Origin: Ananas comosus
Lineage: Eukaryota > Streptophyta > Magnoliopsida > Poales > Bromeliaceae
DNA length: 64,000 nucleotides
Assembly: GCF_001540865.1 (NCBI RefSeq)
Contig: NC_033627.1
Span: 6,329,184-6,393,183 of the forward strand
Reading direction: 5' to 3'
The notes beneath the pieces were generated by a model, which was given only the letters and a program-made list of their open reading frames with translations, was not told the DNA's origin and made no database searches. The position numbers were made by a program, and so were the translations under genes. Shown in pieces: positions 21,377 to 32,910 of the stretch (within the stretch, counting starts at the first letter, position 1; each line of letters opens with the position of its first letter).

Positions 21377-23904
21377 TGCAGCACACTGGACCTTTGCAAA
21401 TTGCGAGGTTTGAGTGTTTGATGTGTACTTCGAACTTTTCCACACATGGTGGAAGGCCGTAGATGGTATTCCGGCCTAAAAGTTCGATCTCTAGAGTTTT
21501 GACTTAGTTCTGAGAGTTTTCACTCTCGGGGACCGATCCCTGATATGAGAGACCGGTCCCCTCAGCTCAGTGTTGCGGCAGCTGGCGAGGCAACCGGTCG
21601 CTGGCAGGCGAGACTGGTCCCTGAGCGCGTCTGCGCGGGGAGAGACCGGTCTCGTGCGGGGAGAGACCGGTTCCCGAACGTTGAATTTTCGGGGCAAGCT
21701 GAGAGACCGGTCCCAAGTCGGGGAGACTGGTCCCTCTGGGCGAAAACTGCCCAGACCGTGCTGATATGAATTTGAGTTTTTGAGGGGCTTTTCTGGATTT
21801 TGTTGCATTAGATGGTCTATATGGCCCTTCCACTCTCTTCCCTCTTTATTTCTCCCCTTCACACCCATTCTAGAGAGAGAAGAAGAGAGGGAGAAGAAGA
21901 GGAAGAAGAAGGAGAAGGAGAGGATCTTGCTTGGAGGCCTTGGAGCATCATCTTCTTCCTCATTTTTCACCTTTGGGGGACTTGGAGCTTGCTTTTGAAG
22001 CTTGGTGGTGGACCAATCTTCAACCCTTGAGGATCTTGGACTTGGTTTGGAGCTTTCTTGAGGTATGTGACTAGTTCTTCTCCTCTAGATCCTAGTTTTG
22101 AAGCTTTTTGTTTGATGAAACCCTAGATTGGGATTCTAGGGTTAGATTTGGGGCTTTTTAGTTTTGAGGGTCTTGAAACCTAATTGATGGGTTTGGAACC
22201 TTTATTTAGGTTGGATTTGTTGAACTCTAACTCCCATTTGGAGCTTGAGAGAGGTTTTCTTCACTTAGGTGAGTTTTTCTCCACCTTAGCCTATGTTGCT
22301 TGTTGATTGAGCTTAGGGTTGATCGTAAGATTTGTTTGACCCTTGTTCCTACATCTTTAGGGTGCTAGGAGACTAGTCGACACCTTCATCGGGGCTTACG
22401 AAGGATTTCGGTATCTTCGGTGGGTTTGACTTCATGAAAACGGGGCAAAATGACCCCTATGCTTTCTAAACTCTTCGTAAAGTCTTTTTAAGAGCAAATC
22501 CATGTTAAACATGATTTATGTGAATTTTAGAACACTTGAAATGCATATTTTATGTATCATGAAATTGCACTCTATATAGTAGAGCTATATGTGTAGACTG
22601 CATGCATTGTGAAGGGTAGTTGACCTTGCAAGTTGAGAACATGTCTCCTATTTTTGAAATGAGTAGAATTATGTATTCATGAATATAAATGCCATGCTTG
22701 GACTCATCGAACAATAGTGTCATAAAGGGGCACTTGAAACTAGTAAATTATGAAAATGTAACATAGAGACATAGTGATAGGCCATCGGACATCGACTATA
22801 TTCTATGTTAGAGACATGACGACATAGTGATAGGCCTCTGTGACATTCGATATATTCCATGTTTTAGACATAAGGACTTGGTACTTGAGACAGATTTATA
22901 CGCATGCTTGCCATTGTGCTCATTCGCACATACTTGTGAGGGTCGCTCCCTACAAGCTGGCACTCCGGAGTTGGCCATCGCGATACGTTCGCCGTGCGGG
23001 ATTGGGCGCCGAAGTGGATTGCCGTGGGAAAGGCTCATTCCTAGGGTGGGGATGTTGACTACCACGGGGCCATTAGGCACGGTAAAGCCAGACAGCCTTC
23101 GGGTGGGTCTTATGCCAGACAGCCTTCGGGTGGGTCTTATCAAAGTTGAACTATAAACAATTAAAGTGACAAGTGGACATTGACTAGAATAGTAAACAAT
23201 GACATCTTTACTATTTACATTGTGGACATTGGATTAGTTGCATACTTATGCATTTGCATGTTGGATACTCTTGTGCACGTACTTGTAGTAATTGCCTTCT
23301 TACTTATGCAAATCATGCTAAGTAGAGATATCATGGTTGAATAATATTCATATTTATTTCCTAATTGTTCTTATCGCTTTGGCTTACACTTGTACACTGA
23401 CCCACTTTTGTAGTTTTGGGCCTAGTGGCGCATTTCACTAAAGTCAGTAATTGCCCACTGGGAACTATTATTCAATAGTTCTCACGCCCCTGTTTCTATG
23501 TTTCCTTTTCAGAGCCTTCGGCACCGGCGGAGGCACGGGATCGCGGCAAGGGTGTCGCGTAGCTAGCTCGGAGAGAGTTCGTTTTGAGATAGGTGGTTAC
23601 TCCTTCTTTGTTTGTGTTAGAGAGAGGGAGAGATTTTGCACCATGTATAGAGAGACCACCTTGTATTCAGTTTAGCACTTGTTATGGGACTCCTTTTGTT
23701 TTATCTTATGTTTTACTTAGTGGATTATAGTTCTATGTTCTTCTCCATGATGTAGCACTTCGTTGTATTTTGCTCTGATACACTTAGATGCTTTCTTTTT
23801 ATTGCTCTATTTACCGCTTTATTTTAGACGCCTTGTATGTTTTAGACGTACGGCTGGTCTGGACACGCGCCGGGCGGGCTTCCGCTGGTTCCCGAGGCGT
23901 GACA
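21377..23904 (+). mobile_element. 3' LTR of the 10-kb Del-like element (2528 bp)
   Basis: It starts TGCAGCACACTGG and ends CCCGAGGCGTGACA. It is highly similar along its length to the 5' LTR, and it keeps the 78 bp at 23724-23801 that the other lost. The TSD AAGTC follows. Confidence 0.93.
21531..21733. repeat. ACCGGT palindrome island, 3' LTR
   Basis: The eight positions matching the 5' LTR island are 21532 (ACCGAT), 21552, 21593, 21613 (ACTGGT), 21645, 21666, 21706 and 21726 (ACTGGT). Every decayed site differs from ACCGGT by one transition inside CCGG. Confidence 0.9.
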
Positions 23905-25440
23905 AAGTCACGCCTCGCCCCTCGACGGTATATTTCGCTTCTCATGGTATATCTATTCTCATTGTACTTTCGGTTTGTTTTTATTCTTTTCAGCCGGTAT
24001 GTGTTCCTGATCCATTGGCCTAGCTACTCGACAAGCAACCAATCGAATTCGTCTTCTTAGCTCCTCCGCTGCAGCAGAAGTGGCGAAAATCGATTACGAT
24101 AAGAATTCACTCTCATCCTTCCTTGCATCGGCTGAAGGCATGCTGTCTGTGGAGGAGCCGATTATTGGTATTATGCCTTCGACTCAAACTACTGTTTCAA
24201 CCGAGAAGGTATTCAAGTCAGTCCCGATGAGAACCATCTTGAACCACCTCCTGCTGAGGAAGTCCTACAGTAGTCGATTCCTGCCGAAGAAGGCTAGAAA
24301 CAAATTCCGTCATCGGCCGAGGTAAATACTTAACCTATATTGATTGATTCTCCTTCTCCTTCTTTCTTTTCAACTGGATCACCTCTATTATCCCTGTCGG
24401 TCGAGCAGTCAAAGAAGATAGCCTCCGATAAGGCTATGGTAAAGATCTCGCCTGCTTGATTTGCCAAAGCACTTTAGAAGGCGCTTTTTTGCAGTAAGAG
24501 GCGAGCTCGTTGAGAAGCTCGCCTGGAAAAAAACAAGAAGAAGAGAGAAGATGAAAAGAACAAGAAAAAAAGAATGAAGAGGAGAAGAAGAAATATGGAG
24601 AGGAGTAGAAGATAAAAGGGGAAAAGAAAAAAAGAGGAAGGAGATGAACTGGGATGAAAGAGGGGATTAGACCAACCTCCCCTAGGGAACCTTCAATCAA
24701 AGCTTCGACTCAGTCATCGCGCTGACATCTGGAGACACAACGTCTGCCAGCAAGTCGATGGATGTTCTGGCAGTCTCTCTCTCAGAGCTGGCTGCTTCGA
24801 GCCCCAAATCTACTGAAGAGGAGGACCTTTCCATTGCTATGTTAGCCGAGACCCAACATAAGTTGGATGAATGCGTACATTTGTATAGAAGTGGTCTTTC
24901 TATTTGAGCTCGAAGCCTAGTTCAATTTGATCAGCTCGGAGCTCTTCTCATTGACCTCTTGGTTTTGGACCAACCTGACTTATCCCCTTTACGTCAATGT
25001 TTTGTGAAGGCTTTGTCCGCGTGCCTCTCTCCTTTCCTAACTTGACAACAAACTCTCTTTATCGAGTACGCCACCCTCGATGCTCATTTTTCATTAGTTG
25101 GTTCTTTCAAGATGAAGGTCAGCAAATTAGTGGTTCCTCTAACCAATTGTAACAAGCGGGGTGATACTTTGAGAGATCAAGAATCGGCTTTGTGGATAAA
25201 AATTACCAATCTTAAGGAGGAGCTTGCCGAAGCCTAGGGCGTCCTTGCTTGCACATATCAAGAACTTGATTCTCTCCAAGTGCAATAGAAGGCTAAGAGA
25301 GTGGAAGGAGCAGCACCTCATGACCAACTCTCCCCTCTCTACAAGCTTCATCCAATGATGAAGTGAAGAAAACGTGGAGGCGATCAAGCCCAGGCGAACT
25401 TGGAAGCTGAATGGAATCCACTAAAAGATTTACTGTTATA
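23905..25440 (+). pseudogene. Antisense PMD ORF of the Tat relic, third segment
   Basis: This is the continuation of the region interrupted at 13819. Open parts include SLSSFLASAEGMLSVEEP (about 24107), DVLAVSLSELAASSPKSTEE (about 24760) and LRDQESALWIKITNLKEEL (about 25170, coiled-coil-like), separated by stops and a very Lys/Glu/Arg-rich stretch at 24520-24660. It looks like the Ser/Glu-rich, coiled-coil C-terminal half of a PMD transposon protein. Confidence is modest because no single conserved domain stands out here. Confidence 0.45.
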
Positions 25441-25539
25441 GTCTTTCAGCTGTTAAGCATCTTTATGCATCGGCTATAATATATCTTGACTTTTAACTTG
25501 TTTGTTTTTTTCGATCATATCTTTATACATTTTTTCAAC

Positions 25540-25876
25540 AAAAGGATAGTACTTTCTTAAATATTTTTCATTACTCAGCTTGTTATTTTTCGATCCTTCC
25601 AATATTTTTAGAAAGTACGTATTGCCTCTGGCAACTTCGTATATTTGGAAAGGTCCTTCCCAATTTGGAAACTATTTTTCATATAGTTGGCCTTTTCGGC
25701 CAATCGACAAAACTTGTTTTACTATTAAACCTCCAGCTTTAAAAGATTTAGTCTTGACTCTTTTGTTGTATACATAACTTACTCGGCTCTAATAGGCTTT
25801 TAAATGGTCGAATGGCAATAGCCGAGTTTCGTTGATCTCATCTAGATTTTCATACATCGAGAGTTCGTATTCTCTA
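25540..25876 (-). pseudogene. C-terminal integrase region of the Tat-type pol
   Basis: The minus-strand translation has VYNKRVKTKSFKAGGLIVKQ, then FPNWEGPFQIYEVARGNTYFL, which is the classic YNKRV...PNWEGP tail after gypsy integrase. Two in-frame stops are present. The right edge (upstream in sense) is cut by the LTR at 25877. Confidence 0.72.
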
Positions 25877-27721
25877 TGCCACGCCCCACAACCACCAATT
25901 TGGTCGGTTTGGGTACGCTAAACAAACGCCAAACAGACAGAATCTCCCCTGTTCGACCAATGCTCAACAAACATCAATCATGTATATTTAGTTGCCCAGA
26001 TAAAACATAGTCAATATATATGAATCATGCAAGTACAATACAAGCAAGAGCAAGAGAGAAAACTAACTATTACATTCACTTTGCATTTAACCACCATATA
26101 CATAGATTTGGTTTACAAGTTTCATCTAATGATATATATACATCCACAAGTAACCTCACCAAAAAACATCAAGTCTCTCATATACACATGGCACTCTAAT
26201 GCAAAGGAGGCTACTAACTAGGGCGCTATGCTCTTACCGTGATCCTCAGCTGGTCCGCTCGTGCTAGGCCCTATAACAAAGTGGGATGAGAACTAACAAA
26301 AGTTCCCAGTGGGTTCGGCAGCCGACTCCGCCGATTTTCTCACTAGGTCTAAGTAGGCATAAGTAGAGATATAAACAGGGTAATTAAATCTGCTATCATA
26401 GTAATGAAATCTACTATCATGCTACTATGCCTCAACAATATGATATGAATGAAGTATCCATTATGCTCATGATGCATGCCATTCATATACTTATCACCCA
26501 ATCATCTTGGCTAACCATAAGGTTATGCCCCGACCAATAGGTGAGGAGACTCTGCGCTACCCACACCCGAGACCGTCTGCTGGGTAGGTACGTTAACTCA
26601 TCATGTGATAACTCTGGAGCTCACTGCTTTGGTGGAGCGACCACCGCCAAGCTCAAAACAGACTAAGTGAGTATGATCCAATCCTCTCAACTCGAGGATA
26701 CCCTACCAACTAGGGTTAACAACAACTCGGGAAACCATCTATCCCAATATTCATGTCATAGTATCACTACTACACTAGTTCCAAATGCCACTCTTTTATG
26801 TCATTTACTTGTTCAAGTTCATCACTTGTTCTTAGCACTATAGGATTCCATGTCAAGACTCAATCCTTATGCATCCACTAGATCATGTGTCCAACTCACA
26901 ATTTCTATTTCTACCATAGAAGCATGCAAGGAATTGAAGTACAACTAACCACATATCCTACAATGCATGATATTACATATAAACATATATGTTCAACAAT
27001 AACAACTCAGACATAAAAGGAAATTCGATTATTTCGGATAGCACCCCCCACCTCTTGGTGATGCCGAGATGCGAGAACCCAAGCCTCGCACGATGATAGG
27101 GCATCTGATTCGATAATCGACTCCGTTAGACATAATCTATACTATTGAAACTATTTAAAACTCAAATTTTATAATTTTTCGACATCATTCACTAAGTGCT
27201 CAAAATGTCTCAACAATGGCTATTTTAACGGTCGATATGATACGTTTTTAAGTTCAATGGTGTAAAAAATAATCTAAATTATATGAAACTTTAATAAAAA
27301 ATTCTATTTAACATCAATAGTAAGAACAATACTCGTTATTTGAAATTTGAGTGTTTTACCACCGTATTTTAAGAGATTTTTATTTTCAGCCGTTCATTTT
27401 GAAACTGCTCGTTCATTAGACAAAAGAACTCAAAAAATTATGAAATTTAATTTCTAAATAGTTCTAATAGCGTAGATCATGATAACCGAACCGATTGCCG
27501 AATCGGATATCCCATTATCGATAACAACTTAAAAGCTCGGGCTCTCCGTACTTTCGAAAGCATAAGTGCCTAGCTCTATGTGTATATATAGAATTGCGTT
27601 GTAATACTATTAATAGTATTAATAATTAACTAATTAATAATTAACTAATTTAATAATAAAATATTAGCTAAATTAATAATTATTTATTAGTGTGTTTATT
27701 TAATTACTAATATCTTTATTG
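25877..27721 (-). mobile_element. LTR of family-B element B1, with AT-rich inner end
   Basis: The outer part aligns by eye with family-B LTRs up to about 27130. After that, 27140-27720 is AT-rich (runs of TTAATAATTAACTAATT at 27610-27700), with no clear TTACA inner terminus. The exact LTR limit is therefore unknown. No gene is seen in it. Confidence 0.5.
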
Positions 27722-29392
27722 ATTAATAGGAAAAATATTCGGGAACTCACGAACTACAAGGATATCCTCGAGTCCCGATACCGTCGTAGGCACCTCTCGA
27801 TGCCGTCATAGGCACCTCTACTACCATCGCTAAGAAAGCGATACATCCTCGACTCATCAGCTGTCTAGCCCTTGCTGAAGAGATCCAAGTGGCAAACAAC
27901 ATACTCCTGCAGTCTCTGACGGTGAACTCCTCCTGGCCTGGCTCGTGAAACGTCACTGTCCTAGCTCTACAGTGGATCGTCGCATAATACCGAGCCAGCC
28001 AATCCATGCGAAGCACTACATCAAAGTCCTGCAACTGCCCTGAGACCAACAGGTCTGCAAGCATAATCCAAGAGCCCAACTGCACTGGACAAGCCCAACA
28101 ACACTCCGCCAGATATAAAATATGGTCGGAAATCTGCACATCTCGTGCATACAACAGTGGCCCTATCTCTAGTCCATACAATGATACAAATACTCGACTA
28201 ATAAAAGAATGTGATGCACCAGTATCAAATAAAGTACGAGCTGTAATACCAGAAATCAAAATGATATCTCCCACCACACGGTCTGCTGCCGTGGAGTCCC
28301 CAACTTGAGCTGCATATACTCTGCCACTCGATGTCTGCTGTTGCCGCTCACTGTACCGCGGCACTGAAGCTCTGTTAGCCTGGCTGTAGCTCGGTAGTGC
28401 TCCAAAGGTCTGCGGAGGTACCGGCAGGGCCGACGCCGTCGAAGGTGCTGGTGCTGGTGCTGCTGCTCAGGGACAAGCCGCTCGTAGATGCCCTGGCTGT
28501 CCACAACCAAAACACCGGCCCTCTCTCAGCTCACAATAACGAGGCCAGTGCGGTCCCCTACAAATAACACACTCTGGAATCCCCTGCTGCTGTCGCTGCT
28601 GACGAGATCCCTCGGACCGCTGTCGCCTCGAAGACCCACGACCCTGAAAACGTGATCGTTGAGGCCTCGGCGGATGCCTTCTATTGGTCTGTCCTCCGTC
28701 ATCTAGAACCGGACGCTTCCTGTCCTGACTCTGTCCCGACACCGTGGCTCGCTCACGAACTGATACAGCTCCTCTCTCAACCCACAACGCCTGCTCAATT
28801 GACGCATCCAAGGTTCTCAACCTCTACATCTGAACCAAAACAAAGATCCCTGACCTCAGACCTCTCTCATACAAATAGACCTTGTGGGCTCATCCCTGGC
28901 TACAAATGCAACACGGTTCAGAAGCCTAGTGAACTCTCGAGTGTACTCCTGAACTGACTGCTCTCCCTGCTGTAGCTTTTTCAGGTCTGCCTCGAGTTTT
29001 TCTTCACACTGGTTGAAAAATAGGCCCCGTACAGCATTCCACAAAACTCGTCCCACCTCATCTGTAGAGCCACCAAACGTCGGTTCTGCCGCGTCCTCCT
29101 CCACTAGGCATATGCATCATCCGCCAAACAGTGCACTGCCAGATATACCTACTCTCGCTCCGGTATAAACAGATCCTCAAACTGTTTTTCCATCGCACTC
29201 ACCCATGCCTCTACCACCCAGGGCTCGGTGCGACTACCATTGAAGTGCGGCGGATCAAATCGACAAAAATGAGTGAGCCTCTCTGTCATCCGCTCCTGCT
29301 CGGCCTCTGACATCTGTGACGCCTCTCTGGGAGGTGCAACTGGTGCGGTAGGAGCTGTCGCTGGTGGGGGTACGGTTGTGGCTGTTAGTTGT
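27722..29392 (-). pseudogene. gag-protease remnant of gypsy B1
   Basis: Read from right to left, there are gag fragments (about 29350-28870, with several stops), a second gag piece with arginine/glutamine-rich linker and zinc-knuckle CFGCGQPGHLRAAC (about 28500), and protease with [11 protein letters not shown] (about 28190) and DFDVVLRMDWLARYYATI. The frame then reads EDILVVREFPNIFP (about 27760-27722), where the normal element enters RT. The sequence stops there, showing loss of RT through integrase. Several frame breaks are present. Confidence 0.78.
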
Positions 29393-29983
29393 ATGCCCTA
29401 GAAGCCTATCAGGCTGACGCATTTTATTTTCTATGGGACTATGGGATATATATTTGTACTTAATCTTTATTATTTATATAATTGGGCCTTTTTTATTCCA
29501 TTTATGTTAAAAGTGTCCATGAATTGTTCTTTGAATTAATAAGATGATAATATGTATTCTCAAGAGTTGAGAATTTGAGATACATATTATTGGTGATTAA
29601 TTCATAAATGCTCTCAATCGGAGGATCATCATAGGGACGATGATTGATCCGGTAAGATTGATGTGTATGCCGCTTCCCTTTTGGGATGACGAATCTCGAG
29701 TTATCGGTGTGGGGACTTTGGAGCGAACATGCAGGTGGTTGTTGGAGAACAAGGGTACTGAGCGTGACCAACTACGAACAGTTACATGGATGTCTACTCA
29801 TTCGTCAGTAACTGGTTCGATGTTGTAGTGGTACAATTGATTATTAGACTTGAGACACCACGGCCATTCAATGTGAGGCTACTGTAGTTTGACTATGCAA
29901 TAAACTCTGATCCTAGCCATGGGTCTTAGTAGTATTTGTTGGCTGCAGTCGGTTCATATAAGGAATAGGTGTGTGTTTATAGG
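29393..29983 (+). mobile_element. Copia LTR fragment, left piece
   Basis: It begins TGTTAGTTGTATGCCCTAG, a typical copia LTR start, and is AT-rich without coding sequence. It is interrupted by the solo LTR at 29984 and continues at 32479. Confidence 0.55.
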
Positions 29984-32478
29984 TGTAATGCACTGGATCT
30001 TGCAAATCGCAAGATTCGAGTGTTTGATCTGTGTGTGGAGCCTTTCCACAATTTTTGGAGGGTCGTTGATAGTGTTCCGACCCCTGGCACGCATCCCGAG
30101 GATGTTGGAGTGAGACTTGGCACCAAAATTCCAAAATCGAAATTTTTGGTCAGCTCTCGGGTAGCCTGCAGCCGAGCTTGTACCGGAACAAGACTGGTCT
30201 TGTACCGGTACAAGGTTGATGGTTGTACCGGTACAGCCATCGGGCTTGTACCGGTACAGAGCCGCAGACCCCGCGACCCGAGCCTCGGGTTTGCATTTTC
30301 GTCGGCCTTGTACCGATACAAGAGCCCGTGTACCGGTATAAGGAGGCAGTTTTTGTGGAGTTTGGTCTGCAGGGGGTTTTTCGCGTTTGTGTCTAATCTA
30401 TTTAGTACCCACGCCCCTTAGGGCACCTCTTGAGCTCAGATCACAGGGAGGAGAAGGTAGGGCACCCCTCCTCACCATCTCTTTGGATTTCATCCCTTTT
30501 TAGCTTGGATTTTGGTGGATTAAACCCTCCTTTTTGCTTCTTTGCTTGTTGGAAGCTTTTCCACCATTGGAGCTTGATCTTGGAGCTTGGGGTGAGGGAG
30601 ATCTCCACTTTTGGAGGATTTTGATCCTTGTTTGAAGCTTCTTAAAGGTTAATAGCTCATTCTCTTCCTCTAAATTAGACTTTTATTGGCTTCTTTGTGA
30701 TGAAACCCTAGAATGAGGTTTTAGGGCTTAAATTGGGCATTTTGAATCTAGGGCTTTTGAAGCTAGATTGAGTGGATTAGAGGCTTCCATTTGGTTGGAT
30801 TGGAAGGGCTCTAGCTCCCTTTTGGAGCTTTAGAGGAGATTTTTGCACTAGAGGTGAGTTTTCCTCGCCTATGCTTGATTAGCTTAATGATTGAGCTAGG
30901 TATTGTTCGTTTGGCTCGTTTGACACATGTTTCTATACCTCTAGGGTACTAGGAGACTAGGGGACACCCTCGTGGGAGCGCACGAGGAGTTTCGTTGTCA
31001 TCGGTGGGTTTGACTTCATGAAAATGGGGCAAAATGGCCCCTATGCCTTCTAAACTTTTTGTAAAGTATTTTTGAATGCAAATTCATGCTAAATATGATT
31101 TATGTGAACTATAGAACACTTAACATGCATGCCTCATATATCGTAAAAATTGTACTCCATATAGTAAAGCTATATGTGTAGATTGCATGCATTGTGGGTA
31201 GTGCTTGGTTTTGCAAGTTGAGAACATGTCTCCATGCTAGAGTTGAGTGAATTATGCATCATGAACATATTAATGCCATGCTTGGAACTCGTTGAACAAA
31301 AGTGTCATCAAGGGGCACTTGAAACTAGTAAACTATTAAACTGCAACATAGAGACATGTTGATAGGCCACTACATATCTGCTACATTCCATGTTAGAGAC
31401 ATGATGACATAGAGATAGGCCATTGAGATACTTGATATATTCCATGTTGTTAGACATGAGGACTTGGTTCTTGAGACGGATCATTGCTTGCTTGCCATTG
31501 TGCTCATTCGCACATGCTTGTGAGGGTCGCTCCCTACAAGCCGGCACTCCGGAGATAGCCATCGCGACACATGCTCGCCGTGCGGGATTGGGCGCCGAAG
31601 TGGATTGCCGTGGGGGAGGCTCATCCCTAGAGTGGGGATGTTGACTACCACGGGGCCATTAGGCACGGCGCAGGCCAGACAGCCTTCGGGTGGGTCTTAT
31701 ATGATTGGGACTTAGTGACAGAACGTGCTATGTGAACTTTAAAACTATTAAAGTGGACTTGGACTAGAATAGTAAACAAAGACATCTTTACTATTTTGGA
31801 TTGAGAACATTGGATTGGTTGCATTCCTACGTTTATGCATGTCATACACATCCATGTACATTCATGATATAGTTGCTTTATTACTTATGCTAATTATGCT
31901 AAATAGAGATATCAGGTTGTAGTAAGTTACATTTTTACTTACCTTTCGCTTTTCTACTTTTATAGTCACTGACATCTTTTGTAGCTTTGGGCCTTGTGGT
32001 GCACTCACTGAAGTCAGTAATTGCCCACTGGGAACTATTTTTAATAGTTCTCACGCCCCTGTTTTATGGTTTACTTTTCAGAGCCTTCGGCACCGGCGGA
32101 GGCACGGGATCGCGGCAAGGGGATCGCATAGCTAGTTAGCGAGGAGGGGTTCTTTGCCTAGGTGGTTTACTCTTTCCTTTTGTAGTAGAGAGAGAGAGTG
32201 AGAGGTTTTTGTATCCATGTATAGAGACCACCTATGTATCTACCTATAGCACTTGTATTTGAGATTTCCTATTGTACTTACCTTATGTCTTATTTAGTGG
32301 ATTTACAGTTTTACCCTTATCCTTTGTTGTAGCATTTAGACATTTATTATGCTCTGATACTCCTAGATGTCTTTTTTTATTGCTTTTATTATTGTTGTTT
32401 TTAGACTTATATGTTTTAGACGTATGGCGGGTCTGGGCACGCGCCGGGCGGGCTTCCGCTGGGTCCCGGGGCGTGACA
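29984..32478 (+). mobile_element. Solo Del-like LTR (2495 bp), TSD ATAGG
   Basis: It starts TGTAATGCACTGGATC and ends GGGGCGTGACA. ATAGG is present at 29979-29983 and 32479-32483. Shared blocks with the 13820 element include AGGGTGCTAGGAGACTAG-like, GAGGGTCGCTCCCTACAAG and GCACCGGCGGAGGCACGGGA. No internal element sequence is present. Small open frames over the palindromes are not genes. Confidence 0.92.
30176..30345. repeat. CTTGTACCGGTACAAG palindrome island
   Basis: Six copies lie at about 30178, 30199, 30223, 30245, 30307 and 30327. They are up to 16-bp perfect palindromes; variants are CCGGAAC (first copy), CCGATAC and CCGGTATA. The island is 195-360 bp from the LTR start. Confidence 0.9.
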
Positions 32479-32910
32479 ATAGGGGATCTATCCCTCTCGG
32501 TAGAGAGATAATTAGTTGTATACTATTTGTAAGGCAAAGCTCAGAAATCCTCGATCGGGGTAATATGGTGTATGGAAAGAGGTTTCCAATAGTAACCATA
32601 AGAGCTTCTGTCCTATCAAATTTGTCATATGACGGGTGAAGGGGTTTGACGAATATTCCATGACCTCCACTCAGTTGGAACTATGCGATAGGAGGATTGT
32701 ATTGTACGGTAACTGCACCTAGAGGTTCAGTTCGACATTCACTTCTGACTGGATTGCCATTACATGTTGCTAGGCATCACTGGTGGAATGTGGGAACCAA
32801 TAGAAATAATTATAGATAATTAATTATTTTATAAGGTGGAATCAAAAGAGTTTGAGCCATCGAAATGAGTTTTGATGACAGGTAGTGAGATCGCATCATA
32901 TCTCACTACC
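32479..32910 (+). mobile_element. Copia LTR fragment, right piece
   Basis: It resumes after the solo LTR's ATAGG duplicate and runs to the family-B LTR at 32911. No terminal CA or PBS is visible, so the copia copy is truncated. The 30 bp at the end form a perfect hairpin. Confidence 0.5.
32881..32910. repeat. Perfect 11-bp inverted repeat
   Basis: GGTAGTGAGAT and ATCTCACTACC are separated by 8 bases. The right arm touches the start of an LTR (TGTCACGCCCC at 32911). It is not followed by a T run, so it is not a Pol III terminator. Confidence 0.8.

Larger units (their letters stand above)
13820..23904 (+). mobile_element. Complete Del/Tekay-like Ty3/gypsy chromovirus, 10.1 kb, TSD AAGTC
   Basis: The element has two LTRs in the same orientation, an initiator-Met PBS, gag-pol, a purine tract and a perfect 5-bp target duplication AAGTC (13815-13819 and 23905-23909). 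Domain order is gag, protease, reverse transcriptase, RNase H, integrase, then a chromodomain-like tail, as in chromoviruses. LTR length (about 2.4-2.5 kb) agrees with Del/Tekay elements. At least six in-frame stops and a deletion in integrase make it non-autonomous. It sits in the older Tat relic. Confidence 0.92.
8149..25876 (-). mobile_element. Relic of a Tat-lineage Ty3/gypsy element, split by three nested insertions
   Basis: After mentally removing the solo LTR (8646-11756), the TRIM (12314-12844) and the 10-kb Del-like element (13820-23904), the remaining DNA reads as one old element. Its minus strand has the C-terminal part of gypsy integrase at the right end, and its plus strand has an antisense ORF with a plant-mobile-domain signature. 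Tat-lineage elements such as Grande and Ogre-type relatives are known to carry such extra ORFs between pol and the 3' LTR. Many stops and indels show it is old. Its own LTRs are not recognised here. B1 at 25877 replaces the rest of pol. Confidence 0.6.
25877..29392 (-). mobile_element. Truncated gypsy element of family B (B1): LTR plus gag and protease only
   Basis: An LTR starting TGCCACGCCCCACAACC at 25877 shares blocks with the family-B LTR at 33565 (GTTCCCAGTGGGTTCGGC, CACCCCCCACCTC). The coding part is joined directly to LTR-like DNA near 27722, without RT, RNase H or integrase. The 5' part is cut at 29392 by a copia LTR. This is a deletion derivative, dead on its own. Confidence 0.7.

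Noticed and set aside
24430..24700. Minus-strand open frame rich in Phe and Ser
   Set aside because: It is the mirror of a Lys/Glu-rich plus-strand stretch in the PMD relic; composition explains it.
30430..30624. Open frame in the solo LTR with a hydrophobic look
   Set aside because: It lies in LTR sequence, and the homologous place in other LTRs is not open.
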